Origin: VXNE01 sp965203615
GTDB lineage: Bacteria; Pseudomonadota; Gammaproteobacteria; Pseudomonadales; Azotimanducaceae
Assembly (NCBI GenBank): GCA_965203615.1
Contig: OZ241900.1
Location: forward strand, 620,001-684,000
DNA: 64,000 bases
Direction of reading: 5' to 3'
Of this stretch, positions 18,612 to 28,339 are shown piece by piece. The translations under genes and the position numbers were made by a program. The notes under the pieces were generated by a model, which was given only the letters and a program-made list of their open reading frames with translations, did no database searches and was not told the DNA's origin. Numbering within the stretch: the first letter of the stretch is position 1; each line of letters begins with the position of its first letter.

Positions 18612-19013
18612 GTGACTCAACCCACCCACACCAAGGAAGCGATCCGCGCAGCGATGGATCACCTCATCGATCGCGCGACCCGTTTCGACATCGATGCGTT
18701 GCAGACGATCTACCACAGGGATTTCCACACGACACTGGTCATGCCCGACGGCAACGTCGACACCTACGGCAAGGAGGAGTTCATCGCCCATTTCCGCAAG
18801 CAGGCAGAAGAAGGCAAGACGCGGCTCAACCCCTGGGCGGACTGGCACGATTTCCATGTCTTGCGCGACTCCGCGGTCTGCGTTCTCACCCGGAAACACA
18901 GCGGCATGACCGGCGACGAGATGAAACTCCTCTGCAACATCGAGTGGCGTTTCGAAGACGGTCGCTGGCAAGTGCTTCGAGAGCAGATCTTCCTGCGCCC
19001 GCTCGACTCCTGA
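18612..19013 (+). CDS. SnoaL/NTF2-like domain protein
   Basis: A 133-residue protein with the fold signature of small NTF2-like (SnoaL/DUF4440-type) proteins: an N-terminal helix AAMDHLIDRATRFDIDAL, the segment IYHRDFHTTLVMPDGN, and a strand-rich C-terminus LLCNIEWRFEDGRWQVLREQ. I choose the GTG at 18612 because GGAG lies seven bases upstream. An ATG at 18579 is possible but has no such site. Members include enzymes and binding proteins, so the function is open. Confidence 0.65.
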   Translation: MTQPTHTKEAIRAAMDHLIDRATRFDIDALQTIYHRDFHTTLVMPDGNVDTYGKEEFIAHFRKQAEEGKTRLNPWADWHDFHVLRDSAVCVLTRKHSGMTGDEMKLLCNIEWRFEDGRWQVLREQIFLRPLDS

Positions 19014-19381
19014 AGCACATTGATTGAGCTCGGAGCCCAACTCTCTCGAAGGGGTGCGCCGCATTCGATTGCGAAGCCAACGCGCAGCCCGAGCGCATCC
19101 ACGCCCCGGCAGCCGCACTATTGGCACACCATTTCGATACGGCCATGCCCGGGTTCGCGCGAGATTCGCATCCGGGCCGGTATCTCCATACGCCGATTCT
19201 CTTCCATCGGCTCTCAGCGCATGCGCCGCCTGCGCCCGCTCCAATCTGTTAGAGCGGCGGCGGACCGAGTGTCACGCCCGTTACGGGACCGTCGCGTCGA
19301 TCACATAGGCCGCCACCGCGGCCAACAGGCCTTGGGCTTTCCCTCGCCGCTCCCGCGACGGCGCTGCCGACCGCTTGGACC
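19014..19381. other. Gene-free spacer downstream of paralogue B
   Basis: About 370 bases between the convergent ends of the SnoaL-like gene and paralogue B. No gene or clear terminator hairpin with a T-run was seen. Confidence 0.3.
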
Positions 19382-21081
19382 TCAGAACCGGCCGACGGCC
19401 TCGAGCAGGACCCGGCCGCCGCCTCCCGGAAGCCCTCCCCGCTCGACGCCCCACTCCACGACCAGCCGCCCCGCGGGGCCGCCGAACTCGTGGCGCGCCC
19501 CGACGCGCGCGCCGCTCCCGGAGCGCGCCGCGTCGAGCTCCACGAACGGCGTCGCCACGCCCCGCGCGCCCGCGATGCCGTAGCCGAGGCGGCTCCGCGA
19601 CGCCCAGCCGCGTTGCGCGGCCTGCGGTACCCCGCCCGGCGCGGCCCACGGCGCGATCCCGCCCGCCACGCCGAGGACCGGCGCCGCCGTGCCCCGCCGC
19701 CACGCCAGCGAGCCCCGCCAGCCCGTGCCGTCCGCCCTCGGCAGCAGCGACAGCGCCACGTTCGCGCTCCGCTCACGCGCGTCCTCCGCCGAATGGAACG
19801 CCAGCGCCCGAACGCCGGCGTCGACGCCGAACCGCAGCGGGATGTGCCTGAACCGCACGCCCGCCGACACCTCCAGCCCCGCGCCCGTCGCGCCGTCGCC
19901 CCAGTCGCCCAGGGCGAACGCCCGCACGAACGTCGTCAGCGGACACTCGCAGCCCGGCTCCGCCACCCCGGAGGCCTCCAGCCCCAGCTTCGCCCGCCCC
20001 GCGCGCGCGAGAAGGCCCGCGTCGCCGCCCGTCTCCAGCTCCACGACGCCGACCTCCTCCACCACCGACAGCTCCGTCGACTCGCGCCGCGCGAACGGAT
20101 GCCGCCCGCCCGCCGCCGCCAGCCGCATCGACAGGTCCGACGCGCTCCACTCGCCGCCCTCGCAGCGCCGCATGCGGAACTCGCCTCCGCCCCGGCCCAG
20201 CGTCGCCCACACCCAGCCCGCGCCGACCCGCCGGCCCAGGTACGGATGCACGCCCGACACGTCCGCCTCGATCTCGCCGCTGCCCGAGCCGCCGCCGCAC
20301 GCCTCCACCGAGCGCTCGAAGCGGTAGTCCGCCTCCGCCGCGCTCCGCGACGCCGACACCCCCGCCAGCCAGTCGCCCGTGCGCCACTCCGCGCCCACAT
20401 GCGCCGACTCCAGCGCGCCGTCGTGCCAGCTCGACCCCGGCGCCGACCCGAAGCGCTGCGCCTCGCCGCGTCCCCACACCGACCACGCCGGGCCGTCCGG
20501 ACCCGCCGAGTCCAGCGAGAATGAGAACGGCTCCATGCCGCGACCGGACCGGCCCGCGCCATGGAGACGGTCCGCGTCACGGAGACGGCCGAGCCCGGCC
20601 TCCGCGCCGAACCAGCCTCCCCGGTCCCGTCCGGGGAGCCCGACGCCGGGCATCGGCGGGTTCCGCGCGACGCCGGCGGCCGGCGGATCGTCGCGACCGC
20701 CGGGGAGCGCCGCCGGGTCGAAGCGGGCGCGCACCGACCCGGACACGCCGGCCAGGATGCCCCGGCCGATCGACGCCAGCGCCGACTCCAGCGCCTCGAG
20801 CTCCGCCGGGTCCGCCGCCACCCGCACCTCGACCGCGCCGCCCGCCGTGCCCGACCCGTTCGCCGCCGACACCGCCACCGACGTCTCGCCCTCGATGCCC
20901 GGCACGATCGACAGCCGGCTTCCGTCCAGCGTCGCCGACGCCACCTCCGGCGCCGCGGAGACGGCCGAGAACCGCAGCTCCTCGCCGGCGAAATACTCCG
21001 CCAGGTCCAGCTCGCGCGGCGCCCCGCCCACGCACAGCAGCGCCGCCGGCAGACGCCCCGACAGGGCCGGCGGCGCGAGGT
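19382..21081 (-). repeat. Barrel-coding direct repeat, copy B
   Basis: Second copy of the nearly identical linker-plus-barrel block. It shares the shorter linker (PPAAGVARNPPMPGVG) with copy C, whereas copy A has a longer one. Confidence 0.85.
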
Positions 21082-24000
21082 CGTCGTCCAGGATCGTGCC
21101 CGTCGCGGAAACGTCCGCCGCCGAAGCGTTGGCCAGCGCCGACAGCGACACTCCGAACGTCTCCTCGTCCGCCTCGTGCAGGTCGTCGTCGATCACCGCC
21201 ACCCGGATCGTCTTCGACACCTCCCCGGGCGCGAACTCCAGCGCGCCCGCCGCAGCCTCGTAGTCGACGCCCGCCTGCGCCGTGCCGTCCGACGTCGCGT
21301 ACGACGCCGACACCCCGATGCCGCTCGGCGCGCTCAGCGCCACCGCGAACTCCAGCGCCCCCACGTCCTCGCCGCCCGACGCGTCCGCCACCGACAGCGA
21401 CGGCGCCTCGTCGTCGTCCCGGATCGTGCCGGACGCCGATCCCCGGCCCAGCGCCGCGCCTCGCGGGGCGGACAGCAAGAGCGCGAACTCCTCGTCCGGC
21501 TCGTCCAGCGCGTCGTCTATCACGAACACCCGGATCGTCCGCGACGTCTCGCCGGGCGCGAACTCCAGCGTGCCCGACGCCGACTTGTAGTCGCTGCCCG
21601 CCTCCGCCGCCGCACCCATCGACCCCGCCGGGTCCGCCGTCGCGTAGTCCACCGCCACGCCCGACACGCTCGGCGCGCTCAGCGCCACCGCGAACTCCAG
21701 CTCCCCGGCATCCTCGCCGCCCGACGCGTCCGCCACCGACAGGGATGGCGCCTCGTCGTCGTCCCGGATCGTGCCCGTCGCCGATCCCCGGCCGAGCGAC
21801 GCGCCTCGCGGGGCGGACAGGACGACCGCGAACTCCTCGTCCGGCTCGTCCAGGGCGTCGTCGAGAATCGCAACCCGGATCGTCTTCGATACCTCCCCCG
21901 GCGCGAACTCCAGCGTACCCTTCGCCGACTGGTAGTCGACGCCCGCCGCCGCGACCGCACCCATCGACCCGGCCGGGTCCGACGTCGCGTAGCGCACCGC
22001 GACCTCCTCCGGGCTGGGGCCGTCCAGCGTCACCGCGAACTCCATTCCCCCCGCGCCCTCCGCCGCCCCGGCGTCGGCGATCGACAGCGACCGGCCCGGC
22101 GGCGCCTCGTCGTCGTCCAGCAGCTCCACCGTCGCCGGCGCCACCGGCAGGTCCGACGCCCCCGACACCGTCAGCGTCTCGTCCGCCTCCGCCGCCAGGT
22201 CGTCCTCCGGCCGAAGCGTGAACCTGCCCGTGCCGCTTGGAGCGTTCGCCGGTATCACGATCTCGAAATCCGGCACCGGATCGAAATCCACCGCGTCCGG
22301 ATCCCCGCCGCCGACGACCGACACCACTACCTCCGTCGCCGCCGTCCGGGCGCTTCCGTCCAGCCTCGCGGTCACCTCCACCGACGTCGGGCCGTCGCCT
22401 TCCGACACCCGCCCCGGAGACGCCGACAGCAGGATGCGCCTCGGCCCATCGTCGCTGCCGTCGTCGTCGTCCGCCAGCGTCACCGATGTCGACGTCACCG
22501 GGAGGTCGGACCTGCCCGCTATCCCCAGCCGCTCGTCCGTCTCCGCCACAGTATCGTCCTCCGGCGCCAGGGTGAACGCGCCCGCGCCGCTCGGAGCGTT
22601 CGCGGGTATCACGATCTCGAAGTCCGGGACGGCGGCGAAGTCCACCGCGTCCGGGTCGCCGCTGCCCGAAACCGACACCGCCACCTCCGTCGCCGCCGTC
22701 CGGGCGCTTCCGTCCAGCCTCGCGGTCACCTCCACCCGGGTCGGGCCGTCGCCCTCCGACACCCGCGAAGGCCTCGCCGACAGCAGGATGCGCGTCGACG
22801 CCTTGTCGTCGTCCGCCAGCCTCACCGAGGTCGGCCTCACCGGAAGGTCCGACCTGCCCGCTATGCCCAGCCGCTCGTCCGCCTCCGCCGCCGCGTCGTC
22901 CTCCGGCGCCAGGGTGAACGTCCCCGCGCCGCTCGCCGCGTTCGCATCGATGGTGATGGTGAAGTCCGGCACCGCCGCGAAATCCACCGCGCCCGGATCC
23001 CCGCTTCCCGACACCGTCACCGTCACGGTCGTCCCGACCTGGCGCGCCGCGCCGCTCAGCGACGCCGTCACCGTCACCGCCGTAGGACCGTCGCCCTCCG
23101 ACACCAGCGGAGGACTCGCCGACAGCAGGATCTCCCGCGCCGCGGCGTCGTCGTCGGTGATCGTCACCGACGTCGGCGTCACCGGAAGGTCCGACTCGCC
23201 GCTCAGGGACAGCGTCTCGTCGGTCTCCTCCACGTCGTCGTCCACGGGCGTCAGCGCGAATATCGCTCCGGCGACCGTCGCCCCCGCGGCGATGACGATC
23301 GGGAAGTCCGGCACCGGCGCGAAGTCCACCGCGCCCGCGTCGCCGCCGCCCGACGCCGACACCGCCACCTCCGTCGCCGTCGTCCGGGCGCCTCCGTCCA
23401 GCGTCGCGGTCACCTCCACGAACGTCTCCCCCGCGCCCTCCGAAACCGTCCGGGGCTCCGCCGACAGCACGATCCTCGACGGGCCCTCGTCGTCGTCCTC
23501 CAGCACGACCGCGTCTCCCGTCACGTCGAGGTCGGAGCTGCCGTCCACGGCGAGCGTCTCGTCGGTCTCGTCCACGTTGTCGTCCTCCGGCGTCAGCGTG
23601 AACGTCCCGGTCCCGCTGCTCTCGCCCGATGGAATGGTGATCGCGAAGTCCTCCACCGCCGCGAAGTCCACCGCGCCCGGGTCGCCGCCGCCCGACACGC
23701 TCACCGTCACCTCCGTCGCCTCCGACCGCGTTCCCCCGTCGAGCGTCGCCGTCACCTCGATCTCCGCCGCCCCGCCGCCCTCCGAGACGCGCTTCGGGTC
23801 CGCCGCCAGGACGATCGCCTTCGGCGCCTCGTCGTTGTCCACGATGGTCACCGTCGCCTCGCCGTCGGCGATCGACACCCCGTCGCGGCCGGTCACCCAG
23901 ACGGTGAACGTCTCGTCCGGCTCCGCCCGGTCGTCGTCGATGATCGGCACCTGGAAGGAGACCCCGTGCAATCCCGCGTTCCACCAGGGACTGAAGCTCT

Positions 24001-25735
24001 TGAGCGAACCCTTCGGCTCGAAGTCCTTGCCGCTTTCCGCCGTCCCCGGCCGGGTTCCCCAGTTCACCAGGATGCGGCGCTCCGATCTCACGCTCAGCTT
24101 GCCCGAGACGGTCGCGACCCCGGCCGACTCCGACACCGAGATGTCGGACAGGCTGATCTCCGCGTCCGCGTCGTTGTCCGTGATCGTCGAACAATCGGCG
24201 CAGCCGCGCGCGCCGCACGTCCTCCACGGGCAGGCCGCGCTGCTGGGCAGGGATGCGAACCTGGCGTTATTCAGTCTCGAGCATGACATGATCACGGCCT
24301 CCTCGGGCTCGTCGGTCTGGTCCTCGAGCGTCTGGACCCTGTAGGTCTTCGCCGTTTCCCCGGGAGCGAAAACGATGTCTTCCCCGGCGTGATATACGTA
24401 ATCCTCCCCGCGCTTCGCCAGCCGGTACGCCCGCGGGTTCTGCAGAGCCGGAATCGGGTTGTACCGCGACCGGCAGAAGACGCTCACGCTTTTCGAGACC
24501 GGGGCGCTGAGGGTCAGGGCGTATTCGAGCATTTCGCCCTCGGGCGCCGACGAACCCCGCACGGTCAGCAGCGGCAAATCGTCGTTCACGATCGTCCCCG
24601 TCCCCTCCCCGTCGAGAATGGTCGCGCCCGTCGGATTCGACAGGCTCGCCTTCAGCGTCTCGTCGAATTCGACCATGTCGTCGTCGGCGACCGGCACCGC
24701 GACGGTCTTGCTCGTTTCCCCGGCGGCGAACTCGACCGTCTTGCTGGTGGCCGTGTAGTCCTCGCCCGATTTCGCCGTTCCGTCCGAGGTCGAGAAATCC
24801 ACCGAGACCGCGCCCTGGACCGACTTGTTGAACGCGAGGGCGAACTCCAGCTTGCCGGCGGACTCGCTGGCCCGCGCGTCCGAAATCGAGACGGTGGGCA
24901 GGGCGTCGTCGTCCACGATCGTCCCCGTCCCCTCCCCGTCGAGAACGGCCAGGCCCGCCGCCTCCGACAGGTGCACGGTGAACGTCTTGTCCGGCTCGGC
25001 CTTGTCGTCGGAGACGAGCGGCACCGCGACGGTCTTGCTCGTTTCCCCGGCGGCGAACTCGACCGTCTTGCTGGTGGCCGTGTAGTCCTCGCCCGATTTC
25101 GCCGTTCCGTCCCTCGTCGAGAACTTCACCGACGCGGCGCTCCCGGGGCCCTTGTTCAGGTCGAGCCGAAAGCTCAGGCTGCCCGCCGACTCGAGATCCT
25201 TCGCGTCGGACACGCGGACCGCGGGCGGATCGTTGTCCAGTATCCATCCGCAAACGCAGCAGAGGTGGACCAAGCAATTTCCCGATGATCCCGGGCAGGC
25301 CCTGTAACTATTGGCACTCTTCCCTGTCTTGAATTCGGCACCTGCCGGGAAATTCAACGAGACGGTCAAGTACTCCAAGTGTTCGGACTCCCCGTCGTCA
25401 TGCGTCTGGATCTGGACGGTCTTACTCGTGTCCCCGGGTTCGAACCTGAGCTTTCCACTGTCGGGCGTGAAGTCCTTGCCGAACGTCGCAACGGTATTGC
25501 CCAGCTCGACCTGATAGAAAACCGTTACTTCGCTCTCGCTCTCCGCGCTCAGGGTGACGACGAATTCGAGCTTGCCGCCTTCCGTGACCGACCCGCTGGA
25601 AATCGACATCAACGGCGCGGCGCGAGACGCGTTCGCCGAGGTCGCCGGGAGCGCGTCCGGCCCCGTCTCTCCCGCGCGATCAACGTCGACCGCGCGGACC
25701 GGCGCGGATGTCGCGAACGCGATCGCCACGAACAT
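19382..25735 (-). CDS. Giant Calx-beta repeat autotransporter-like protein, paralogue B
   Basis: About 2117 residues, the longest of the three. The signal peptide starts at MFVAIAFATSAPVRA. About 13 Calx-beta-type repeats follow, then the same linker module and barrel as paralogue A, with the identical ending VLLEAVGRF. The passenger's first five repeats differ most from A and C: two are near twins (both with SGEDYTATSKTVEFAAGETS). Cysteine motifs close repeat 1 (CPGSSGNCLVHLCCVCGWI) and repeat 4 (CPWRTCGARGCADC). The acidic motifs of Calx-beta domains normally bind calcium, which fits a calcium-stabilised surface filament. The frame continues to 25897, with a shared Arg-rich leader beginning at an ATG at 25867. 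Confidence 0.85.
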   Translation of the reverse strand: MFVAIAFATSAPVRAVDVDRAGETGPDALPATSANASRAAPLMSISSGSVTEGGKLEFVVTLSAESESEVTVFYQVELGNTVATFGKDFTPDSGKLRFEPGDTSKTVQIQTHDDGESEHLEYLTVSLNFPAGAEFKTGKSANSYRACPGSSGNCLVHLCCVCGWILDNDPPAVRVSDAKDLESAGSLSFRLDLNKGPGSAASVKFSTRDGTAKSGEDYTATSKTVEFAAGETSKTVAVPLVSDDKAEPDKTFTVHLSEAAGLAVLDGEGTGTIVDDDALPTVSISDARASESAGKLEFALAFNKSVQGAVSVDFSTSDGTAKSGEDYTATSKTVEFAAGETSKTVAVPVADDDMVEFDETLKASLSNPTGATILDGEGTGTIVNDDLPLLTVRGSSAPEGEMLEYALTLSAPVSKSVSVFCRSRYNPIPALQNPRAYRLAKRGEDYVYHAGEDIVFAPGETAKTYRVQTLEDQTDEPEEAVIMSCSRLNNARFASLPSSAACPWRTCGARGCADCSTITDNDADAEISLSDISVSESAGVATVSGKLSVRSERRILVNWGTRPGTAESGKDFEPKGSLKSFSPWWNAGLHGVSFQVPIIDDDRAEPDETFTVWVTGRDGVSIADGEATVTIVDNDEAPKAIVLAADPKRVSEGGGAAEIEVTATLDGGTRSEATEVTVSVSGGGDPGAVDFAAVEDFAITIPSGESSGTGTFTLTPEDDNVDETDETLAVDGSSDLDVTGDAVVLEDDDEGPSRIVLSAEPRTVSEGAGETFVEVTATLDGGARTTATEVAVSASGGGDAGAVDFAPVPDFPIVIAAGATVAGAIFALTPVDDDVEETDETLSLSGESDLPVTPTSVTITDDDAAAREILLSASPPLVSEGDGPTAVTVTASLSGAARQVGTTVTVTVSGSGDPGAVDFAAVPDFTITIDANAASGAGTFTLAPEDDAAAEADERLGIAGRSDLPVRPTSVRLADDDKASTRILLSARPSRVSEGDGPTRVEVTARLDGSARTAATEVAVSVSGSGDPDAVDFAAVPDFEIVIPANAPSGAGAFTLAPEDDTVAETDERLGIAGRSDLPVTSTSVTLADDDDGSDDGPRRILLSASPGRVSEGDGPTSVEVTARLDGSARTAATEVVVSVVGGGDPDAVDFDPVPDFEIVIPANAPSGTGRFTLRPEDDLAAEADETLTVSGASDLPVAPATVELLDDDEAPPGRSLSIADAGAAEGAGGMEFAVTLDGPSPEEVAVRYATSDPAGSMGAVAAAGVDYQSAKGTLEFAPGEVSKTIRVAILDDALDEPDEEFAVVLSAPRGASLGRGSATGTIRDDDEAPSLSVADASGGEDAGELEFAVALSAPSVSGVAVDYATADPAGSMGAAAEAGSDYKSASGTLEFAPGETSRTIRVFVIDDALDEPDEEFALLLSAPRGAALGRGSASGTIRDDDEAPSLSVADASGGEDVGALEFAVALSAPSGIGVSASYATSDGTAQAGVDYEAAAGALEFAPGEVSKTIRVAVIDDDLHEADEETFGVSLSALANASAADVSATGTILDDDLAPPALSGRLPAALLCVGGAPRELDLAEYFAGEELRFSAVSAAPEVASATLDGSRLSIVPGIEGETSVAVSAANGSGTAGGAVEVRVAADPAELEALESALASIGRGILAGVSGSVRARFDPAALPGGRDDPPAAGVARNPPMPGVGLPGRDRGGWFGAEAGLGRLRDADRLHGAGRSGRGMEPFSFSLDSAGPDGPAWSVWGRGEAQRFGSAPGSSWHDGALESAHVGAEWRTGDWLAGVSASRSAAEADYRFERSVEACGGGSGSGEIEADVSGVHPYLGRRVGAGWVWATLGRGGGEFRMRRCEGGEWSASDLSMRLAAAGGRHPFARRESTELSVVEEVGVVELETGGDAGLLARAGRAKLGLEASGVAEPGCECPLTTFVRAFALGDWGDGATGAGLEVSAGVRFRHIPLRFGVDAGVRALAFHSAEDARERSANVALSLLPRADGTGWRGSLAWRRGTAAPVLGVAGGIAPWAAPGGVPQAAQRGWASRSRLGYGIAGARGVATPFVELDAARSGSGARVGARHEFGGPAGRLVVEWGVERGGLPGGGGRVLLEAVGRF

Positions 25736-25880
25736 CGAATGATGAAACAGCCGCCTCAAGACTCCGGCCGGATTGCGCCGGCCGCCGCCCTCCCGGCGGC
25801 GGCGGAGCGGCCATGCTCGCATCGGTCGGGTCTCTCTTTCCCGGGGGGCGCGGGGCGGTGTTCTCATTCTTCTGCGCTGC

Positions 25881-25965
25881 CGACGTCGTCGCACCAAGGA
25901 TACGAATTCATGCGCGAAATTTGCGCTACGATTCAGTAATTTTTAGTGAATTTCGGGAGAAATTC
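25881..25965 (-). promoter_or_regulatory. Conserved AT-rich upstream element, paralogue B
   Basis: Counterpart of the elements before paralogues A and C. Shared core on the plus strand: gatacgaattcatgcgcg, then ttgcgctacgattca. It contains the inverted repeat gaatttc-ggga-gaaattc (25948-25965). The arms are rebuilt with different bases from copy A while the symmetry stays, which is what a selected structure or binding site would do. Confidence 0.5.
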
Positions 25966-26612
25966 TGGGCCCAAAGATGCCAGGGCCGATTGCGCCGCGT
26001 TGTGTGCGAACCGCGCCGGTTCGCCTGCGCGGTTGCAGCAGACTCCAGTTCGGGTCGCGCATGGCGTCGCAAGATTCGAAGATCGGCACAGCCGGGACGC
26101 GTCGCTTGTGCCCCGGCCGCAACCGCGCGGCCGGGACGGATCCAGCAGAGCTTATGTGATGGGCGACCCTGTGTCCTTCAGGACATCCGGATCCCGAACC
26201 GAACTGCGCCGCCGCCCGTCGACGCGTATTCCCTTGCCGTCTCATGCGGCGGCCGCGGCGTGTCTCTCGACATCTGGCCCGCCAGCCTTTCGGCACCCGC
26301 CGCGCCGCGCGTCGCCCGATCCCCGGGCACGACCGGGATCGCTCCTGGTCGCGCGCGACACGTAGCGCCACGACCTGGTCGCCACCGAAACGCCGGTCTC
26401 TTCGTCCGGCAGCGCGGTTGTCCCGAGCCGGCGTGGCTCCCCCGGCCGTTGCTGGCACGCCCCCGTCCGCGCGCTACAGCGAACATGGCGTACGGTGCCC
26501 TTGCGATGCGTCGACCGCCTACTGCTGCGCAGTCGCAGCGGAGGCACATGGGGCGCCCGACGGCGCCCTTCTCACGACGCCCCGTGCGACATCCCGGCCG
26601 AACGCTAGGAGT
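25966..26612. other. Gene-free spacer between paralogues B and C
   Basis: About 650 bases with only low-complexity, GC-driven open frames. No recognisable gene, RNA or terminator. Confidence 0.3.
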
Positions 26613-28339
26613 TCAGAACCGGCCGACGGCCTCGAGCAGGACCCGGCCGCCGCCTCCCGGAACCCCGCCCCGCTCGACGCCCCACTCCACGACCAGCCGC
26701 CCCGCGGGGCCGCCGAACTCGTGGCGCGCCCCGACGCGCGCGCCGTTCCCGGAGCGCGCCGCGTCGAGCTCGACGAACGGCGTCGCCACGCCCCGCGCGC
26801 CCGCGATGCCGTAGCCGAGGCGGCTCCGCGACGCCCAGCCGCGCCGCGCGGCCTGCGGTACCGCGCCCGGCGCGGCCCACGGCGCGATCCCGCCCGCCAC
26901 GCCGAGGACCGGCGCCGCCGTGCCCCGGCGCCACGCCAGCGAACCCCGCCAGCCCGTGCCGTCCGCACTCGGCAGCAGCGACAGCGCCACGTTCGCGCTC
27001 CGCTCACGCGCGTCCTCCGCCGAATGGAACGCCAGCGCCCGAACGCCGGCGTCGACGCCGAACCGCAGCGGGATGTGCCTGAACCGCACGCCCGCCGACA
27101 CCTCCAGCCCCGCGCCCGTCGCGCCGTCGCCCCAGTCGCCCAGGGCGAACGCCCGAACGAACGTCGTCAGCGGACACTCGCAGCCCGCCTCCGCGACCCC
27201 GGAGGCCTCCAGCCCCAGCTTCGCCCGCCCCGCGCGCGCGAGAAGGCCCGCGTCGCCGCCCGTCTCCAGCTCCACGACGCCGACCTCCTCCACCACCGAC
27301 AGCTCCGTCGACTCGCGCCGCGCGAACGGATGCCGCCCGCCCGCCGCCGCCAGCCGCATCGACAGGTCCGACGCGCTCCACTCGCCGCCCTCGCAGCGCC
27401 GCATGCGGAACTCGCCGCCGCCCCGGCCCAGCGTCGCCCACACCCAGCCCGCGCCGACCCGGCGGCCCAGGTACGGGTGCACGCCCGACACGTCCGCCTC
27501 GATCTCGCCGCTGCCCGAGCCGCCGCCGCACGCCTCGACCGAGCGCTCGAAGCGGTAGTCCGCCGACGCCGCGCTCCGCGACGCCGACACCCCCGCCAGC
27601 CAGTCGCCCGTCCGCCACTCCGCGCCCACATGCGCCGACTCCAGCGCGCCGTCGTGCCAGCTCGACCCCGGCGCCGCCCCGAAGCGCTGCGCCTCGCCGC
27701 GTCCCCACACCGACCACGCCGGGCCGTCCGGACCCGAGCGCGCGGAATCGAGCGAAAAAGAGAACGGCTCCATGCCGCGACCGGACCGGCCCGCGCCATG
27801 GAGACGGTCCGCATCATGGAGACGGTCCGCGTCATGGAGACCGCCGCCGAGCCCGGCCTCCGCGCCGAACAAGCCTCCCCGGTCCCGTCCGGGGAGCCCG
27901 ACGCCGGGCATCGGCGGGTTCCGCGCGACGCCGGCGGCCGGCGGATCGTCGCGACCGCCGGGGAGCGCCGCCGGGTCGAAGCGGGCGCGCACCGACCCGG
28001 ACACGCCGGCCAGGATGCCCCGGCCGATCGACGCCAGCGCCGACTCCAGCGCCTCGAGCTCCGCCGGGTCCGCCGCCACCCGCACCTCGACCGCGCCGCC
28101 CGCCGTGCCCGACCCGTTCGCCGCCGACACCGCCACCGACGTCTCGCCCTCGATGCCCGGCACGATCGACAGCCGGCTTCCGTCCAGCGTCGCCGACGCC
28201 ACCTCCGGCGCCGCGGAGACCGCCGAGAACCGCAGCTCCTCGCCGGCGAAATACTCCGCCAGGTCCAGCTCGCGCGGCGCCCCGCCGACGCACAGCAGCG
28301 CCGCCGGCAGGCGCCCCGACAGGGCCGGCGGCGCGAGGT
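26613..28339 (-). repeat. Barrel-coding direct repeat, copy C
   Basis: Third copy of the linker-plus-barrel block. With copies A and B it offers long homology for recombination that could delete or swap paralogues. Confidence 0.85.
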